Source: Bradyrhizobium sp. 149
GTDB taxonomy: Bacteria; Pseudomonadota; Alphaproteobacteria; Rhizobiales; Xanthobacteraceae
DNA length: 64,000 bases
Assembly (NCBI RefSeq): GCF_023073915.1
Contig: NZ_JADPKK010000013.1
Span: 558,001-622,000 of the forward strand
Reading direction: 5' to 3'
In this document: positions 33,645-43,154 of the stretch, one piece after another
Numbering within the stretch: position 1 is the first letter of the stretch
How the letters are laid out: the number at the start of each line of letters is the position of its first letter
Position numbers and translations under genes: made by a program
The notes under the pieces: model-generated
Database searches by the model: none
The model's input: only the letters and a program-made list of their open reading frames with translations
Told to the model about the DNA's origin: nothing

Positions 33645-33729
33645 GTCATTGCGAGCGAAGCGAAGCAATCCAGAACTGCATCTGCGGAGACACTCTCGAT
33701 TGCTTCGTCGCTTCGCTCCTCGCAATGAG
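33645..33729. repeat. Dispersed palindromic repeat, copy 1
   Basis: About 85 bp beginning gtcattgcgagcgaagcg and ending in the inverted complement gcttcgctcctcgcaatga. Inner parts gaagcaatccag and gattgcttc pair, so the whole can fold into a long stem. Two further copies are at 37794-37880 and 46327-46407. All three lie in intergenic space. Confidence 0.75.
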
Positions 33730-33745
33730 GAGGATGGAGCGTTGG

Positions 33746-34813
33746 TTACGGCGTCAGCACCGTGCGGCCAACCACCGCGCCCTGCTGCAACTGCACCAGC
33801 GCGTCGTTGGCCTTGGCGAGCGGCTGCCGCGTCACCGGGATCGGCGCCACGTTCTTCGTTCGCACGAGATCAAGCAGCTCCTGCGTCTCGCGCAAGTTTC
33901 CGACATAGCTGCCCTGGATCGTCACCGCCTTGATCGGAATCAGCGGCAGCGCCCAGGTCGCGCCGCCGCCGAACAGTCCGACGATGACGAGCTTGCCGCC
34001 CTTGGTCAGGCAGTCGAAGCCGAGCTGCGTGGTGGCGGCGTTGCCGACGAGATCAAGCACGGCGCGGATGGGGCCACCGGCTTTCTTGGCAAGCTGCTCC
34101 AGCGCATCCGGCGCCTTGGGATCGATGGTCGCGAGTGCACCGGCCTTCTCCGCGGCTTCGCGTTTCTTCGCATCGATGTCGACCATGATCGCGCCCTTGC
34201 CGCCCATGGCCTTCAAGAGCGACAGCGCCATCAGGCCAAGCCCACCGGCACCGAACATCACGATTGGCGTGTCGAAATGCTGCTCGATCTTCTTCAGTGC
34301 GCTGTAGGTCGTGACGCCCGAGCAGGCGTAGGGTGCCGCCGACGCGGGATCGAGTCCTCTAAGATTGAGCAGATAGCGCGGATGCGGCACCAGCATGTGG
34401 TCGGAATAACCACCGTCGCAATAGACGCCGAGTGAGCGCGGCGTCAGGCACATGTTCTCGTCACCGCCGAGGCACGTGGCGCATTTGCCGCAACCGATCC
34501 AGGGATAGACCAGGCCGACGTCGCCAAGCTTGAGATCGCCCTGGTCGGTTGGCTTGACGTCCGGACCGAACGCCAGGATTTCACCGACCGTCTCGTGCCC
34601 CATGGTCAGCGGCAGGTTGATGCCGCGGTCCTTTAGCGACAGCGGCTTGCGACCGTGGCCGAGATCGTAACCGCCTTCCCAGATGTGGAGGTCGCTGTGG
34701 CAGACGCCGGCAGCCTTCACCCTGATCAGCACCTGCGTGCCGGACGGCTGCGGCGTCGCCTCGTCGAACTCCTGCAGCGGTGCCTTGAAATTCGCGACCT
34801 TGAAACTTTTCAT
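33746..34813 (-). CDS. Zinc-dependent alcohol dehydrogenase (MDR family)
   Basis: A 355-residue cytoplasmic enzyme. Catalytic-zinc ligands C38 and H73-E74 (GHETVG) are present, and the structural zinc site is complete (C108, C111, C114, C122). The NAD-binding motif is GAGGLGLMAL. It interconverts alcohols and aldehydes or ketones; the long loop around residues 51-65 (GRKPLSLKDRG) suggests a subgroup other than classical ADH. It is a monocistronic minus-strand gene between the repeat element and the CoA-transferase. Confidence 0.9.
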   Translation of the reverse strand: MKSFKVANFKAPLQEFDEATPQPSGTQVLIRVKAAGVCHSDLHIWEGGYDLGHGRKPLSLKDRGINLPLTMGHETVGEILAFGPDVKPTDQGDLKLGDVGLVYPWIGCGKCATCLGGDENMCLTPRSLGVYCDGGYSDHMLVPHPRYLLNLRGLDPASAAPYACSGVTTYSALKKIEQHFDTPIVMFGAGGLGLMALSLLKAMGGKGAIMVDIDAKKREAAEKAGALATIDPKAPDALEQLAKKAGGPIRAVLDLVGNAATTQLGFDCLTKGGKLVIVGLFGGGATWALPLIPIKAVTIQGSYVGNLRETQELLDLVRTKNVAPIPVTRQPLAKANDALVQLQQGAVVGRTVLTP

Positions 34814-34962
34814 CGGCGTCCTCCCGGATATTTTTTATTGTCGCCGCCACCATGGCATGGGCGGCGTGACGAGACAAACTCGGCCCTGTCTAGTTTAAGC
34901 CGGCGGATAATGGCAAGCCGACCACGCGCAAAGCCGCGTTGCTCGCTGCACGAGCCTGTCTG

Positions 34963-36159
34963 TCAACCTTGCGCGGCTGTTTTGCCTGACGGAATTGGCG
35001 CACCGTCGGTGAGCCCGATCTCCGCGCGCAGTTCGCCCGTGTGTTCGCCGAGCACGGCCATCGCCGTGGCCGGCGCCGTGTCGGCGCCCGACATCCGGAA
35101 CGGCAGGTTGAGAACCCTAAACGAGCCGCCTTCGTCCTCCACGGACGAGAGCGCCTGCCGGTGCGCGAGCTGCGGATCGGCCAGTGCTTCGGACACGGTG
35201 CGGTAGGCCGAGGCCGGCACGCCGGCCGCACCTAGCGCGAGGAGGCATGCCTCCGTCGAGAGCTGCCGCGACCAGGCCTCGACACCGTCCATCAAGTCGG
35301 CCCAATGGTCGCGACGCGCGGCGTAGGTGGCGAAGCGCGGATCGGAGATCCATTCGGAGCGGCCGATCACCCCCATCAGGCCCTGAAACGTCTTCTCGCT
35401 GGCAATCGTGATCATGACGTAGCCGTTGGCCGTCTCGGTCGGGCCGAACATCGGGCGCGGCGGCGGCTTCACGGTGAACTGCGAGTTCTGCAACTCGATC
35501 AATGTCAGCGTCAGCATCGATTCCAGCATGGAGACGTCGATGTGCTGGCCGAGGCCAGTCACCGTGCGCTGGTAGAGCGCCGACGCAATCGCGCCAAAAC
35601 CGTAGGTGCCGGTGACGACGTCGGCATGATAGATGCCGCAATAATCCGGGCGGCTGCGGCCGGGCTGGTAGGCGAGATGCGCCATGTCGTAGCCGGAGGC
35701 CGCATGGATCACCGGTGCGTAGGCCGGCAGCTCGGCCGACGGGCCGCTCTGGCCGTAGCCGGAGATCGAGCAGTAGATCAGCTTCGGATTGATGGTACGT
35801 ATTCTGTCGTAGTCGAGCCGCAGCCGGTGCATCACGCCGGGGCGAAAATTCTCGACCAGGATGTCGGCAGTCGCGGTCAGCCGGCGGACCGCCTCCTTGC
35901 CGTCCTCGGATTTGAGGTCGAGCACGACGCTCTTCTTGCCGACATTGAGCTGGCCGAATACGGTGCTACAGCCCTTGCGCAGCGGCGGCCGGGTCCGCAT
36001 CGTCTCGCCGCCGTCCGTCTCGATCTTGATGACCTCGGCGCCCATGTCGGCGAGCATCCGCGCACAATGGGGACCGGCGATGGTCGTCGAAAAGTCCAGG
36101 ACCCTGAGGCCGGCGAAGGCCTTTGTCGTCGTCCCCTCATGCTTATCTGATAGCTGCAT
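34963..36159 (-). CDS. Class III CoA-transferase (CaiB/Frc family)
   Basis: A 398-residue enzyme that moves CoA between carboxylic acids through an aspartyl-CoA intermediate. The N-terminal motif GLRVLDFSTTIAGPHCARML is typical, and the catalytic aspartate should be D180 in GIYHADVVTG. The substrate is unknown; family members act on formyl-, carnitinyl-, succinyl- or mesaconyl-CoA. No clear operon partner: the adjacent alcohol dehydrogenase is 149 bp downstream. Confidence 0.88.
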   Translation of the reverse strand: MQLSDKHEGTTTKAFAGLRVLDFSTTIAGPHCARMLADMGAEVIKIETDGGETMRTRPPLRKGCSTVFGQLNVGKKSVVLDLKSEDGKEAVRRLTATADILVENFRPGVMHRLRLDYDRIRTINPKLIYCSISGYGQSGPSAELPAYAPVIHAASGYDMAHLAYQPGRSRPDYCGIYHADVVTGTYGFGAIASALYQRTVTGLGQHIDVSMLESMLTLTLIELQNSQFTVKPPPRPMFGPTETANGYVMITIASEKTFQGLMGVIGRSEWISDPRFATYAARRDHWADLMDGVEAWSRQLSTEACLLALGAAGVPASAYRTVSEALADPQLAHRQALSSVEDEGGSFRVLNLPFRMSGADTAPATAMAVLGEHTGELRAEIGLTDGAPIPSGKTAAQG

Positions 36160-36354
36160 GCCTGCTTGCGTCCTCGAGTCACTTAGGAACTATCGAAGTT
36201 CTCTGTTGTTGATGCGCCGACCCTAAAGGGCGGCGGCTGAGTAGGAAAGTCTTTACCGAACGGACGCGTCTCGCGGGCAGGCTTGGAAATTCCAGGGCAA
36301 TTGGACCCGTTCTTGCATAGCAGCAACCGGGCTCGGGCGGAGGGGCAGCTGTTC

Positions 36355-37770
36355 TTGAGGGTCTTGTTCGTTACAACAGAGATGGACGACTTCGTCCGCG
36401 TTGGCGGACTCGGAGCCGTTTCCGCGGCACTCCCTCGAGCCCTTCGTCCTTTCGCCGATATCCGGGTCATGTTGCCCGGCTATCGCGACATCATCGAACA
36501 ACTCACGCATATTCAGGTCGTTGGCCGCTGTCCGGCGTTCGCGGAGATGCCGGCCTGCTCGCTCGGCCGGGCCGCGACCAAGGACGGCCTGCCGGTCTAT
36601 GTGCTGTTGTGCTCGCAACTCTATGACCGGCCCGGCAACCCCTATGGCGACGAGTCGGGGCGCGACTGGCCCGACAACGACATCCGTTTCGCGCGCTTTG
36701 CCTCGGCCGCCGCTGAACTCGCCATGGGCACGCTGGACAAGGATTGGGCAGCAGACCTGATCCATGCCAATGACTGGCAGGCTTCGCTCGTGCCGGCCTA
36801 CCTCGCCTGGCGCGGCGCCAAGCTGCCGTCGATCCTGACCATTCACAACCTCGCCTATCAGGGTCTCTTCCCGAAGGACTCGCTGCGGCGGATCGGCGCA
36901 CCCGAGAGCTCCTTCCACATCGACGGCGTCGAGTTCTATGACCAGCTCTCCTTCCTCAAGGCCGGACTGGTCTACGCCTCGCATCTCACCACCGTCAGCG
37001 GGACCTATGCGCGGGAAATCACCACGGACGAATTCGGCTGCGGTCTCGAAGGCCTGCTTCGAGTCCGCTCCGACGCCGCCGAACTCACCGGCATCCTCAA
37101 CGGCATCGACGAGAGCTGGGACCCGCGCTCCTGCGCCCAACTCGCCCAGCAGTTCGGCGCCGGCGACTGGATCGGCAAGAAGGCCAATGCGGATTATGTG
37201 CGCAAGCAGTTCGGGCTTGCGGTATCGCGCGGCCCGATGTTCGGCATCGTCGCACGGCTCGTGCATCAGAAAGGCATCGACCTCGTGCTGGCGGCGGCCG
37301 ACGAGATCGTCGATGCCGGCGGGCAGATCGTGGTCACCGGCTCCGGCGAGCCGGCGCTCGAGCAGGCGCTGATCGACGCGCATCGCCGGCGGCCTGACGC
37401 GATCGGGGTCGTGATCGGCTTCAACGATGCCCAAGCGCGCCGCATCTTCGCCGGCAGCGATTTCACGTTGATGCCGTCGCGCTTCGAGCCGTGCGGGCTC
37501 AGCCAGATGTACGCCCAGCGCTTCGGCTCGCTGCCGATCGGCCACCAGACCGGCGGCCTCGCCGAGACCATTACCGATGGCGAAACCGGCTTCCTGTTCT
37601 CAAAACCCTCGCACGAATCCTTCCTCGGCGGCGTTCGCCGAGCGTTCTCCGCCTTCGTGGCGCAGGACCAGCTCGACACCATGCGTCGCAGCGCGATGGG
37701 ACGGTCGTTCTCCTGGAGCATCCCGGCCGGCAGCTACAACGCGCTGTACCGGAAGCTGGCGTTGGTGTGA
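36355..37770 (+). CDS. glgA: Glycogen synthase (ADP-glucose type)
   Basis: A 471-residue GT5 enzyme that extends alpha-1,4-glucan from ADP-glucose. Chosen start is the TTG at 36355, which has GGAGGGG upstream and gives the typical length and N-terminus (MRVLFVTTEM). A TTG at 36283 would add 24 unlike residues. The ADP-glucose motif is R15-V-G-G-L19, with arginine where E. coli has K15. The C-terminal catalytic region is normal (SRFEPCGL, TGGLAETI). No glgC/glgB is adjacent; the glucosidase at 40894-43098 and the GT4 at 45198 may belong to the same storage metabolism. Confidence 0.88.
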   Translation: MRVLFVTTEMDDFVRVGGLGAVSAALPRALRPFADIRVMLPGYRDIIEQLTHIQVVGRCPAFAEMPACSLGRAATKDGLPVYVLLCSQLYDRPGNPYGDESGRDWPDNDIRFARFASAAAELAMGTLDKDWAADLIHANDWQASLVPAYLAWRGAKLPSILTIHNLAYQGLFPKDSLRRIGAPESSFHIDGVEFYDQLSFLKAGLVYASHLTTVSGTYAREITTDEFGCGLEGLLRVRSDAAELTGILNGIDESWDPRSCAQLAQQFGAGDWIGKKANADYVRKQFGLAVSRGPMFGIVARLVHQKGIDLVLAAADEIVDAGGQIVVTGSGEPALEQALIDAHRRRPDAIGVVIGFNDAQARRIFAGSDFTLMPSRFEPCGLSQMYAQRFGSLPIGHQTGGLAETITDGETGFLFSKPSHESFLGGVRRAFSAFVAQDQLDTMRRSAMGRSFSWSIPAGSYNALYRKLALV

Positions 37771-37793
37771 GGCCAGGACGCACCCACATATTC

Positions 37794-37880
37794 CGTCATT
37801 TCGAGCGTAGCGAAGCAATCCAGAATCCCTCCCCAGCAGCAGCCTGGATTGCTTCGTCGCAAGAGCTCCTCGCAATGACG
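37794..37880. repeat. Dispersed palindromic repeat, copy 2
   Basis: Begins cgtcatttcgagcgtagcg, continues gaagcaatccagaatc and ends gattgcttcgtcgcaagagc... with cgcaatgacgg. Same family as 33645-33729 and 46327-46407. It lies between convergent glgA and the DUF2236 gene, and could double as a terminator. Confidence 0.75.
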
Positions 37881-37905
37881 GCGTTTGTGGCGGCCACCGC
37901 GCTCC

Positions 37906-38958
37906 TCACTTCTTGCCCCTCACATCCATCTGCGGCCGGCCGATCCAGGCCCTATTGAGACATCGGGTCATCCAGTCCGGCTGCGGCTCGCCGCGCAGCC
38001 GCGCCTGCGCTTCCTGGTAGGGACCAACATAGCGCAACCGATCCGGCAATTTCGGGTAGACGCGCCGTATCCATCGGAGCGCGTTGTCGCCCGACCTGAT
38101 GTTGCGCGCGTCGAGCTCGAGACCAAAGCCCGCGCGCAAAGGCTCCGGCAGCAGGCTGGCCGTGAGTGCGCGATACCATCGCGGTGGCCGCAACCACGGA
38201 CGGGCGCCGCCAAATACCTGTCTCGCGATCTCGCGCGCGGCCGGACTAACGGTCAGCGTGTCCGACTGCGTCATTGCCGCGATGTAGGCCGCAAAGCCCG
38301 ACCAGTCCGCGGGCAGATCATCCGCCCTCAATCCGAACAAGGCGCCGAACGCCCGGCTCTCGGTCCAGTAGCGTTCGCGTTCCTCCGCCGAGAGCGGCGG
38401 CAAAACCAGATCATGCGCCATCAGCGCGGTCTCAACCAGCGTGGCATGAACCCAGCGCAGCGACGGGACGTCGTTGGCACAGTAGCGCGAGCCTGCGGCG
38501 AACGGACCGACGGTCTCGGGCATGTCGCCAACGATCATACTGTGGCGCCGGTGCAATTGCCGCGACGACAACAGCGCGCGGTCAAGCGAGCCGAACACCA
38601 TGGCAAAGACGATGTCGAAGGTGCGGTGAAATCGCCCGATCGGATCGGCGAAGGTTTTGGAATGCTCGGCGATGGCTGCGGCGACCCAAGGGTGGGCCAG
38701 CTGCAGCAGCAGCGCACGACCGGCGCCGAGAAAGATGACGGCCTCCCGGTCGATCTGCCATGTCACCGAGGACGGGCCGAACACGCCGGCAACCGATCCC
38801 GCTGCGTCGGCGCGGACCTGATCGAGGGCAGATTCAAGATCGTTCCCGGACACCACTTGCAGCGCCTTTCGACTGCGGACGAGGATCGACGATCCGCAAG
38901 GCCTGTGGCAATTCGATGAATGCGCCAGATCGTGCTGCGCAACCGCGCGCGCCTGCAC
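37906..38958 (-). CDS. DUF2236/MpaB-type oxygenase-like protein
   Basis: A 350-residue mostly helical protein with the DUF2236 pattern: GAGRALLLQLAHPWVAAAI, then WVHATLVETALMAHD, and a C-terminal PKLPDRLRYVGPY. The family includes fungal MpaB' and bacterial latex-clearing Lcp haem oxygenases; many bacterial members have no known function. The invariant histidine/arginine region is present. The N-terminal 35 residues are poorly conserved, so the start may be further downstream. Confidence 0.72.
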   Translation of the reverse strand: MQARAVAQHDLAHSSNCHRPCGSSILVRSRKALQVVSGNDLESALDQVRADAAGSVAGVFGPSSVTWQIDREAVIFLGAGRALLLQLAHPWVAAAIAEHSKTFADPIGRFHRTFDIVFAMVFGSLDRALLSSRQLHRRHSMIVGDMPETVGPFAAGSRYCANDVPSLRWVHATLVETALMAHDLVLPPLSAEERERYWTESRAFGALFGLRADDLPADWSGFAAYIAAMTQSDTLTVSPAAREIARQVFGGARPWLRPPRWYRALTASLLPEPLRAGFGLELDARNIRSGDNALRWIRRVYPKLPDRLRYVGPYQEAQARLRGEPQPDWMTRCLNRAWIGRPQMDVRGKK

Positions 38959-39012
38959 AATCTCGACGCCTGATCTTCCTCTCCCTACCCACTCCTGGCC
39001 GGCTGAACTCGT

Positions 39013-40353
39013 TCAGCCGGCCATTTCTTTTGCCGCGATCATGCCCTTGTGCCGCGTCTCCGGCATCACGAACAGGATAAGCAGAAGTCCCGTCGCGGCG
39101 ACGCCAGACAGCCCGAAGAAGGCGGTGGCATTGCCAAACTTGTCGCTGACATAGCCGCCGAGCACGGTGCTCAGCGATGCACCGATGCCCATTCCCGTCC
39201 CGACGATGCCCTGCGCGAGGTTGAAATGGCCGCTGCCGAAGGCGACGTCGGCCACGATCAGCGGGATCATCACCGCGAACACCGCCGCGGTCAGGCCGTC
39301 GAACACCTGCACGAGCACCAGCAGATACGGATCGCGCACGGTTGCGAACAGCAAGCCGCGAATCGTCAGCGCCGCAAATCCAATCAGGAGCAGCGGCCTG
39401 CGGCCCCATGCTTGCGCCTTGCGCCCGACTGTCGGCGACAGCAGCGCCACGATCGCCTGCGGCACGACGATGCAAAAGGCGACGAGCACCGTCGCCCACT
39501 GGCTCGATCGCGCAGTCACCGCGCTTGCCATCAGCGGCATCATCGCAGCATTGGCGAGTTGCAGCAACAGCACGCTCAGCGCAAAGACAATGAGCGGCTT
39601 CTGCCGGATCAAGTGCCAGATATTAGTATCGCCACGATCCTCCGCCTCGCGCGGCATCTCGCCGTGACAGCGCGCGATGTCAACCTCATGCTCGCGGATG
39701 CGCGACAGCGCGATCAGGGTCGGGATGACGAGCAGGAAGGTGACCAGGAACACCGAGCGGCTCGAGAGCAGATAACCAGCGGTGCCCATCACAGCGGCGG
39801 CAACGCCGTTGCCGAGCGAGGCGAACCGTGCGTTGCGGCCGAGCCGCTCTCCGATCACGAATGGACCGACAAGGCCAAGGCTGATCGCCGCGATCGCCGG
39901 CCCGAGCACGCAGCTTGCCGCCGCATGCAACGTAGCCGCGGCAATCACCACGGGGAAGATCGGCATCGCCGCATAGGCGAGCGCGCAGCAGCCGATGGTG
40001 GCGATGGCGAGGCCTGCGACCAGCCGCTCGGATTTCGCCGCATCGATGATGGCGCCGCCCGGCATCTGGCCGATCAGGGCAACGATGCCGCCGATCGACA
40101 GGACGAGGCCGATCTCGACCTGGGTCCATTTCTGGGTCGTCAGATAGACCGCGATGAAGGGGCCGAATCCGGTCTGCACGTCGGCGAGGAAGAAGATGAA
40201 CCAGTCGAGGCCGCGCAGGCTCTGGCGCGACGGCGCCGGAATGCCTGCAGGCGATAGCGCCGAAACGTTGTCCTGCTCAACGCGGCCGTCGCGATCCGCA
40301 TGGTTCGGCTTCCTCGACAACAGCACCGGCGGCCATCCCTCCCCGCGCCTCAC
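39013..40353 (-). CDS. MFS transporter
   Basis: A 446-residue membrane protein with about 12 hydrophobic segments after a hydrophilic head of roughly 45 residues. It resembles sugar/drug-type MFS proteins (IGLVLSIGGIVALIGQMPGG, GRRPLLLIGFAAL). The GTG start overlaps the stop of the PRC-barrel gene by four bases, which suggests coupling, but a later start would remove part of the odd N-terminus. Substrate unknown. Confidence 0.8.
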   Translation of the reverse strand: MRRGEGWPPVLLSRKPNHADRDGRVEQDNVSALSPAGIPAPSRQSLRGLDWFIFFLADVQTGFGPFIAVYLTTQKWTQVEIGLVLSIGGIVALIGQMPGGAIIDAAKSERLVAGLAIATIGCCALAYAAMPIFPVVIAAATLHAAASCVLGPAIAAISLGLVGPFVIGERLGRNARFASLGNGVAAAVMGTAGYLLSSRSVFLVTFLLVIPTLIALSRIREHEVDIARCHGEMPREAEDRGDTNIWHLIRQKPLIVFALSVLLLQLANAAMMPLMASAVTARSSQWATVLVAFCIVVPQAIVALLSPTVGRKAQAWGRRPLLLIGFAALTIRGLLFATVRDPYLLVLVQVFDGLTAAVFAVMIPLIVADVAFGSGHFNLAQGIVGTGMGIGASLSTVLGGYVSDKFGNATAFFGLSGVAATGLLLILFVMPETRHKGMIAAKEMAG

Positions 40354-40871
40354 TGAACAGCTTGCAGCGGCTGCAGGCTGCCAGACGCGCCGAGCACCAC
40401 CATCGGTGTGTCCTCCTTGTATTCCGGCGCGGCCGCGACCTGCGCCTTGGTCAATTCCAGCGTGATGCTGTCCTTCTTGTTGACGATCTTGCCGAACCGC
40501 ATCGCATTCCAGTCCACCACGATCTTGCGGCTGCCGACGCCAAGGAAGCCGCCGAAATCGATCACGGCAGCGCGCACGTGCCCGCTCCGATCGACGATGA
40601 CGTCGACGATGCGGCCCATGTCCTCGTTCGCGGCGCTGAGTACGTCACGGCCAAGCACACCGTGCGCATCGCTCGCACCAATGATCGTAACCGACGGTGG
40701 TGGCGCGGCATTCTTTGGCGTGACCGGGACCGATGACGCCGGCGGCTGCACCGTCGGCGGCGCATTCGCTTCAGTTCCGGCAGGGGGTTGCTCTTCCGCG
40801 GCGCGTGACACCGCGAGCGTCATTCCCCCGACGAACACGACGCCCAGGGCGAACCATCCGGCGGTACGCAT
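40350..40871 (-). CDS. Exported PRC-barrel domain protein
   Basis: A 173-residue protein with a signal peptide or anchor (GWFALGVVFVGGMTLAVSRA), a proline-rich spacer, then a PRC-barrel (GVLGRDVLSAANEDMGRIVDV ... IDFGGFLGVGSRKI). PRC-barrels bind proteins or photosynthetic and RNA-processing partners; this small periplasmic type is common in Bradyrhizobium. GGAGGG lies four bases before ATG. It is 22 bp after the glucosidase gene and overlaps the MFS gene by four bases, so the three may be one transcript. Confidence 0.82.
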   Translation of the reverse strand: MRTAGWFALGVVFVGGMTLAVSRAAEEQPPAGTEANAPPTVQPPASSVPVTPKNAAPPPSVTIIGASDAHGVLGRDVLSAANEDMGRIVDVIVDRSGHVRAAVIDFGGFLGVGSRKIVVDWNAMRFGKIVNKKDSITLELTKAQVAAAPEYKEDTPMVVLGASGSLQPLQAVQ

Positions 40872-40893
40872 GCACCCTCCTGACGGCGCGTCG

Positions 40894-43098
40894 CTAGCGC
40901 GCCAGCACGATCGAGACCTGGATCTGGCCCCGCGTGCGCAACACCTCCAGCGCCACGTCGTCGCCATGGCGGCTGACGCGCAGGTCCACGCTGGACTCGC
41001 CCAGACGCAGATCGCGCAAAATCACCTCGTGCAGGAACGCAGGCAGATGCGGATTGCGCAGCCGGATCTCGCCGCGCGCCACGTCGAACTCGATGCCGAG
41101 CGCCGCCTCCAGCAGCGTGAACGCCGTTGCGCTGGCCCAGGCCTGCGGCGCGCAGGCGACCGGATAGAGCGTCGGCCCGCGCCGCTTTTCGCGCCGGAAA
41201 CCGCAGAACAATTCGGGCAACCGGCGCAGGTCCATGTAGGTCGCCGCGTCGAACAGTCCCTTGAAGACATGCGCGACCGAATGTTTGAGCCCGTAGCGCG
41301 CGAGCCCGAGCGCGATCAGCGCATTGTCGTGCGGCCAGATCGACCCGTCATGATAAGACATCGGATTGTAACGCACCTCGCCTTGCGCGACGGTGCGGAT
41401 GCCCCAGCCCGAGAAGAAATGCGGTCCCATCAAATCGGCGGCGACCAGGCGCGCGCGGTCCTCGCGGATCATGCCGCTGAACAGGATCTGACCGGCGTTC
41501 GAGGTCCGCACCTTGCAGGGCCGCTTCCTGCCGTCGAGCGCAAGCGCATAGGTGCGGAGCTCCTCGCACCAGAACGCGGCCTCGAACCGCTCGGCCAGCG
41601 CCTTGGCCTCGGCCTCGAGCTTTTTGGCGAGATCAGGCTTGCCCAGGCGGAGCGCGCAGCGCGCGGCGAGCCGCTTGGCGGCAAAGACGTAACCTTGCAC
41701 CTCGGCCAGCGCGAGATTGCCTTCCGCAAGCTGGCCATCGGCATGAAAGATCGCGTCGTAGGAATCCTTCCAGCCCTGATTGGCGAGGCCCTTTTCCGTG
41801 GCGCGCTGGTATTCGACGAAGCCGTCCCTGTCGGGGTCGCCGGGGCCGTCGATCCAGGCCAGCCCCGCTTCGATGGCCGGCCACAGCTCAGTCAACGTCT
41901 TCTCGTCGCCGGTGCGTTCGAAATAGCTTCCTGCGAGCAGGACGAACAAGGCCGTGGAATCGACGCTGCCGTAATATTGCGCGAACGGCACCTCGCGCAG
42001 CGCCGCCATCTCGCCGCCGCGCATCTCATGCAGGATCTTGCCCGGCGCAGCATCGGCGAGCGGATCGACCTCCTTGGCCTGGAAATGGGCGAGCCGCCGC
42101 AGCACGCCCTTGGCGATCCGCGGATCGACCCACAGCATCTGCAGCGCGGTAATGAGCCCATCGCGGCCGAACGTCGTCGAGTACCAGGGAATCCCCGCAT
42201 AGGGATAGCGGCCCTGCGGCGTCTCCGTCATCAGCATGTTGAGGTCGGCCATGGCCTGGCACAGCACCTCGTTGAAGATGTTGTTGGAGGTCTCGATGCT
42301 GGCGGCCCCCATAGTCGATTGCCGCATCTCGCGGCGATGGGCGAGCAGCCCCCTGAAAAAGCGCGCCGGCTTCTCCGCGATCGGCCGATTGCAGGACACG
42401 GCCACGAACAGCGATTTCGATTCATGAGGGTCGAGTTCGATCTGCCAGCTCGCGGCATTCACCGACAATTTCGTCGGACGCGGATCGAAATGCAGGCCCG
42501 TGGTGCGCTCGGCGTCATCAAGTCCGCGGTAGTCGAACAGCACGTCGGTCGGTCCTAACAGCCGGCTCGAGCCGATGCCGCGGCGCGGGCGCCGCTCGCC
42601 GCGGACCTCGAACAGATCGGCGAAATCATTGTCGAACAGCAGCGTCAGCTCGAAGCCGGCGCGGCGGTCGCCGTGGTTCTGCACGCCGATGCGCTGGTAG
42701 GCGGTGCCGCGCCACAGGAAGATCGTGCGCACGATGTGCAGCAGGTCCTTTTGCAGCACGAGGCTGCCCTGCCGGTAGATGTCCGGATTGGTGAGATCGA
42801 CGGTGAGGGCCGAATTGTCGTCGCGCAGGTTCGAGCCGAGCAGCAACGGCTGGAGATCGTCGAGCACGAGCTCGAGCCTCGCAAGGTAGCGCGTATCGTA
42901 ATGGAACAGGCCGTCGGGCCCGCCGGCCGAGGCGCCGATGTCGCCATGGCTATCGAGCACGATGAAGGTGTCGTCGTGCTTGAGCGAACGCCGCGGCCGC
43001 GCCGACGGTCCCGTCATTGGGATATAGAAAGGCTGCTCCGCGACCTGGTCCAAGGTCCGCGTCACGGAGACGAATTGGGTAACGGCTTCAGCCGACAT
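40894..43098 (-). CDS. Amylo-alpha-1,6-glucosidase-type (glycogen debranching domain) enzyme
   Basis: A 734-residue protein with an N-terminal glycogen-debranching domain (FHYDTRYLARLELVL at about residues 75-90) and a C-terminal (alpha/alpha)6 barrel of the GH63/GH133 kind (ETPQGRYPYAGIPWYSTTFG; SYHDGSIWPHDNALI). It may trim alpha-1,6 branches or act on other oligosaccharides. The ATG at 43098 has GGGGAG seven bases upstream; a start 33 bp earlier is possible. Lies between ABC exporter and PRC/MFS genes on the same strand. Confidence 0.82.
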   Translation of the reverse strand: MSAEAVTQFVSVTRTLDQVAEQPFYIPMTGPSARPRRSLKHDDTFIVLDSHGDIGASAGGPDGLFHYDTRYLARLELVLDDLQPLLLGSNLRDDNSALTVDLTNPDIYRQGSLVLQKDLLHIVRTIFLWRGTAYQRIGVQNHGDRRAGFELTLLFDNDFADLFEVRGERRPRRGIGSSRLLGPTDVLFDYRGLDDAERTTGLHFDPRPTKLSVNAASWQIELDPHESKSLFVAVSCNRPIAEKPARFFRGLLAHRREMRQSTMGAASIETSNNIFNEVLCQAMADLNMLMTETPQGRYPYAGIPWYSTTFGRDGLITALQMLWVDPRIAKGVLRRLAHFQAKEVDPLADAAPGKILHEMRGGEMAALREVPFAQYYGSVDSTALFVLLAGSYFERTGDEKTLTELWPAIEAGLAWIDGPGDPDRDGFVEYQRATEKGLANQGWKDSYDAIFHADGQLAEGNLALAEVQGYVFAAKRLAARCALRLGKPDLAKKLEAEAKALAERFEAAFWCEELRTYALALDGRKRPCKVRTSNAGQILFSGMIREDRARLVAADLMGPHFFSGWGIRTVAQGEVRYNPMSYHDGSIWPHDNALIALGLARYGLKHSVAHVFKGLFDAATYMDLRRLPELFCGFRREKRRGPTLYPVACAPQAWASATAFTLLEAALGIEFDVARGEIRLRNPHLPAFLHEVILRDLRLGESSVDLRVSRHGDDVALEVLRTRGQIQVSIVLAR

Positions 43099-43154
43099 CA
43101 GCAGCTCCCCTGCGCTTGTTTCGACACGCAACCGACTCGAACGCGACTGTTGGT

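Noticed and set aside
36186..36210. EcfG promoter before glgA
   Set aside because: GGAAC-N16-TGTT is present, but the -10 element deviates and the distance to the chosen start is long; kept only as a weak possibility.
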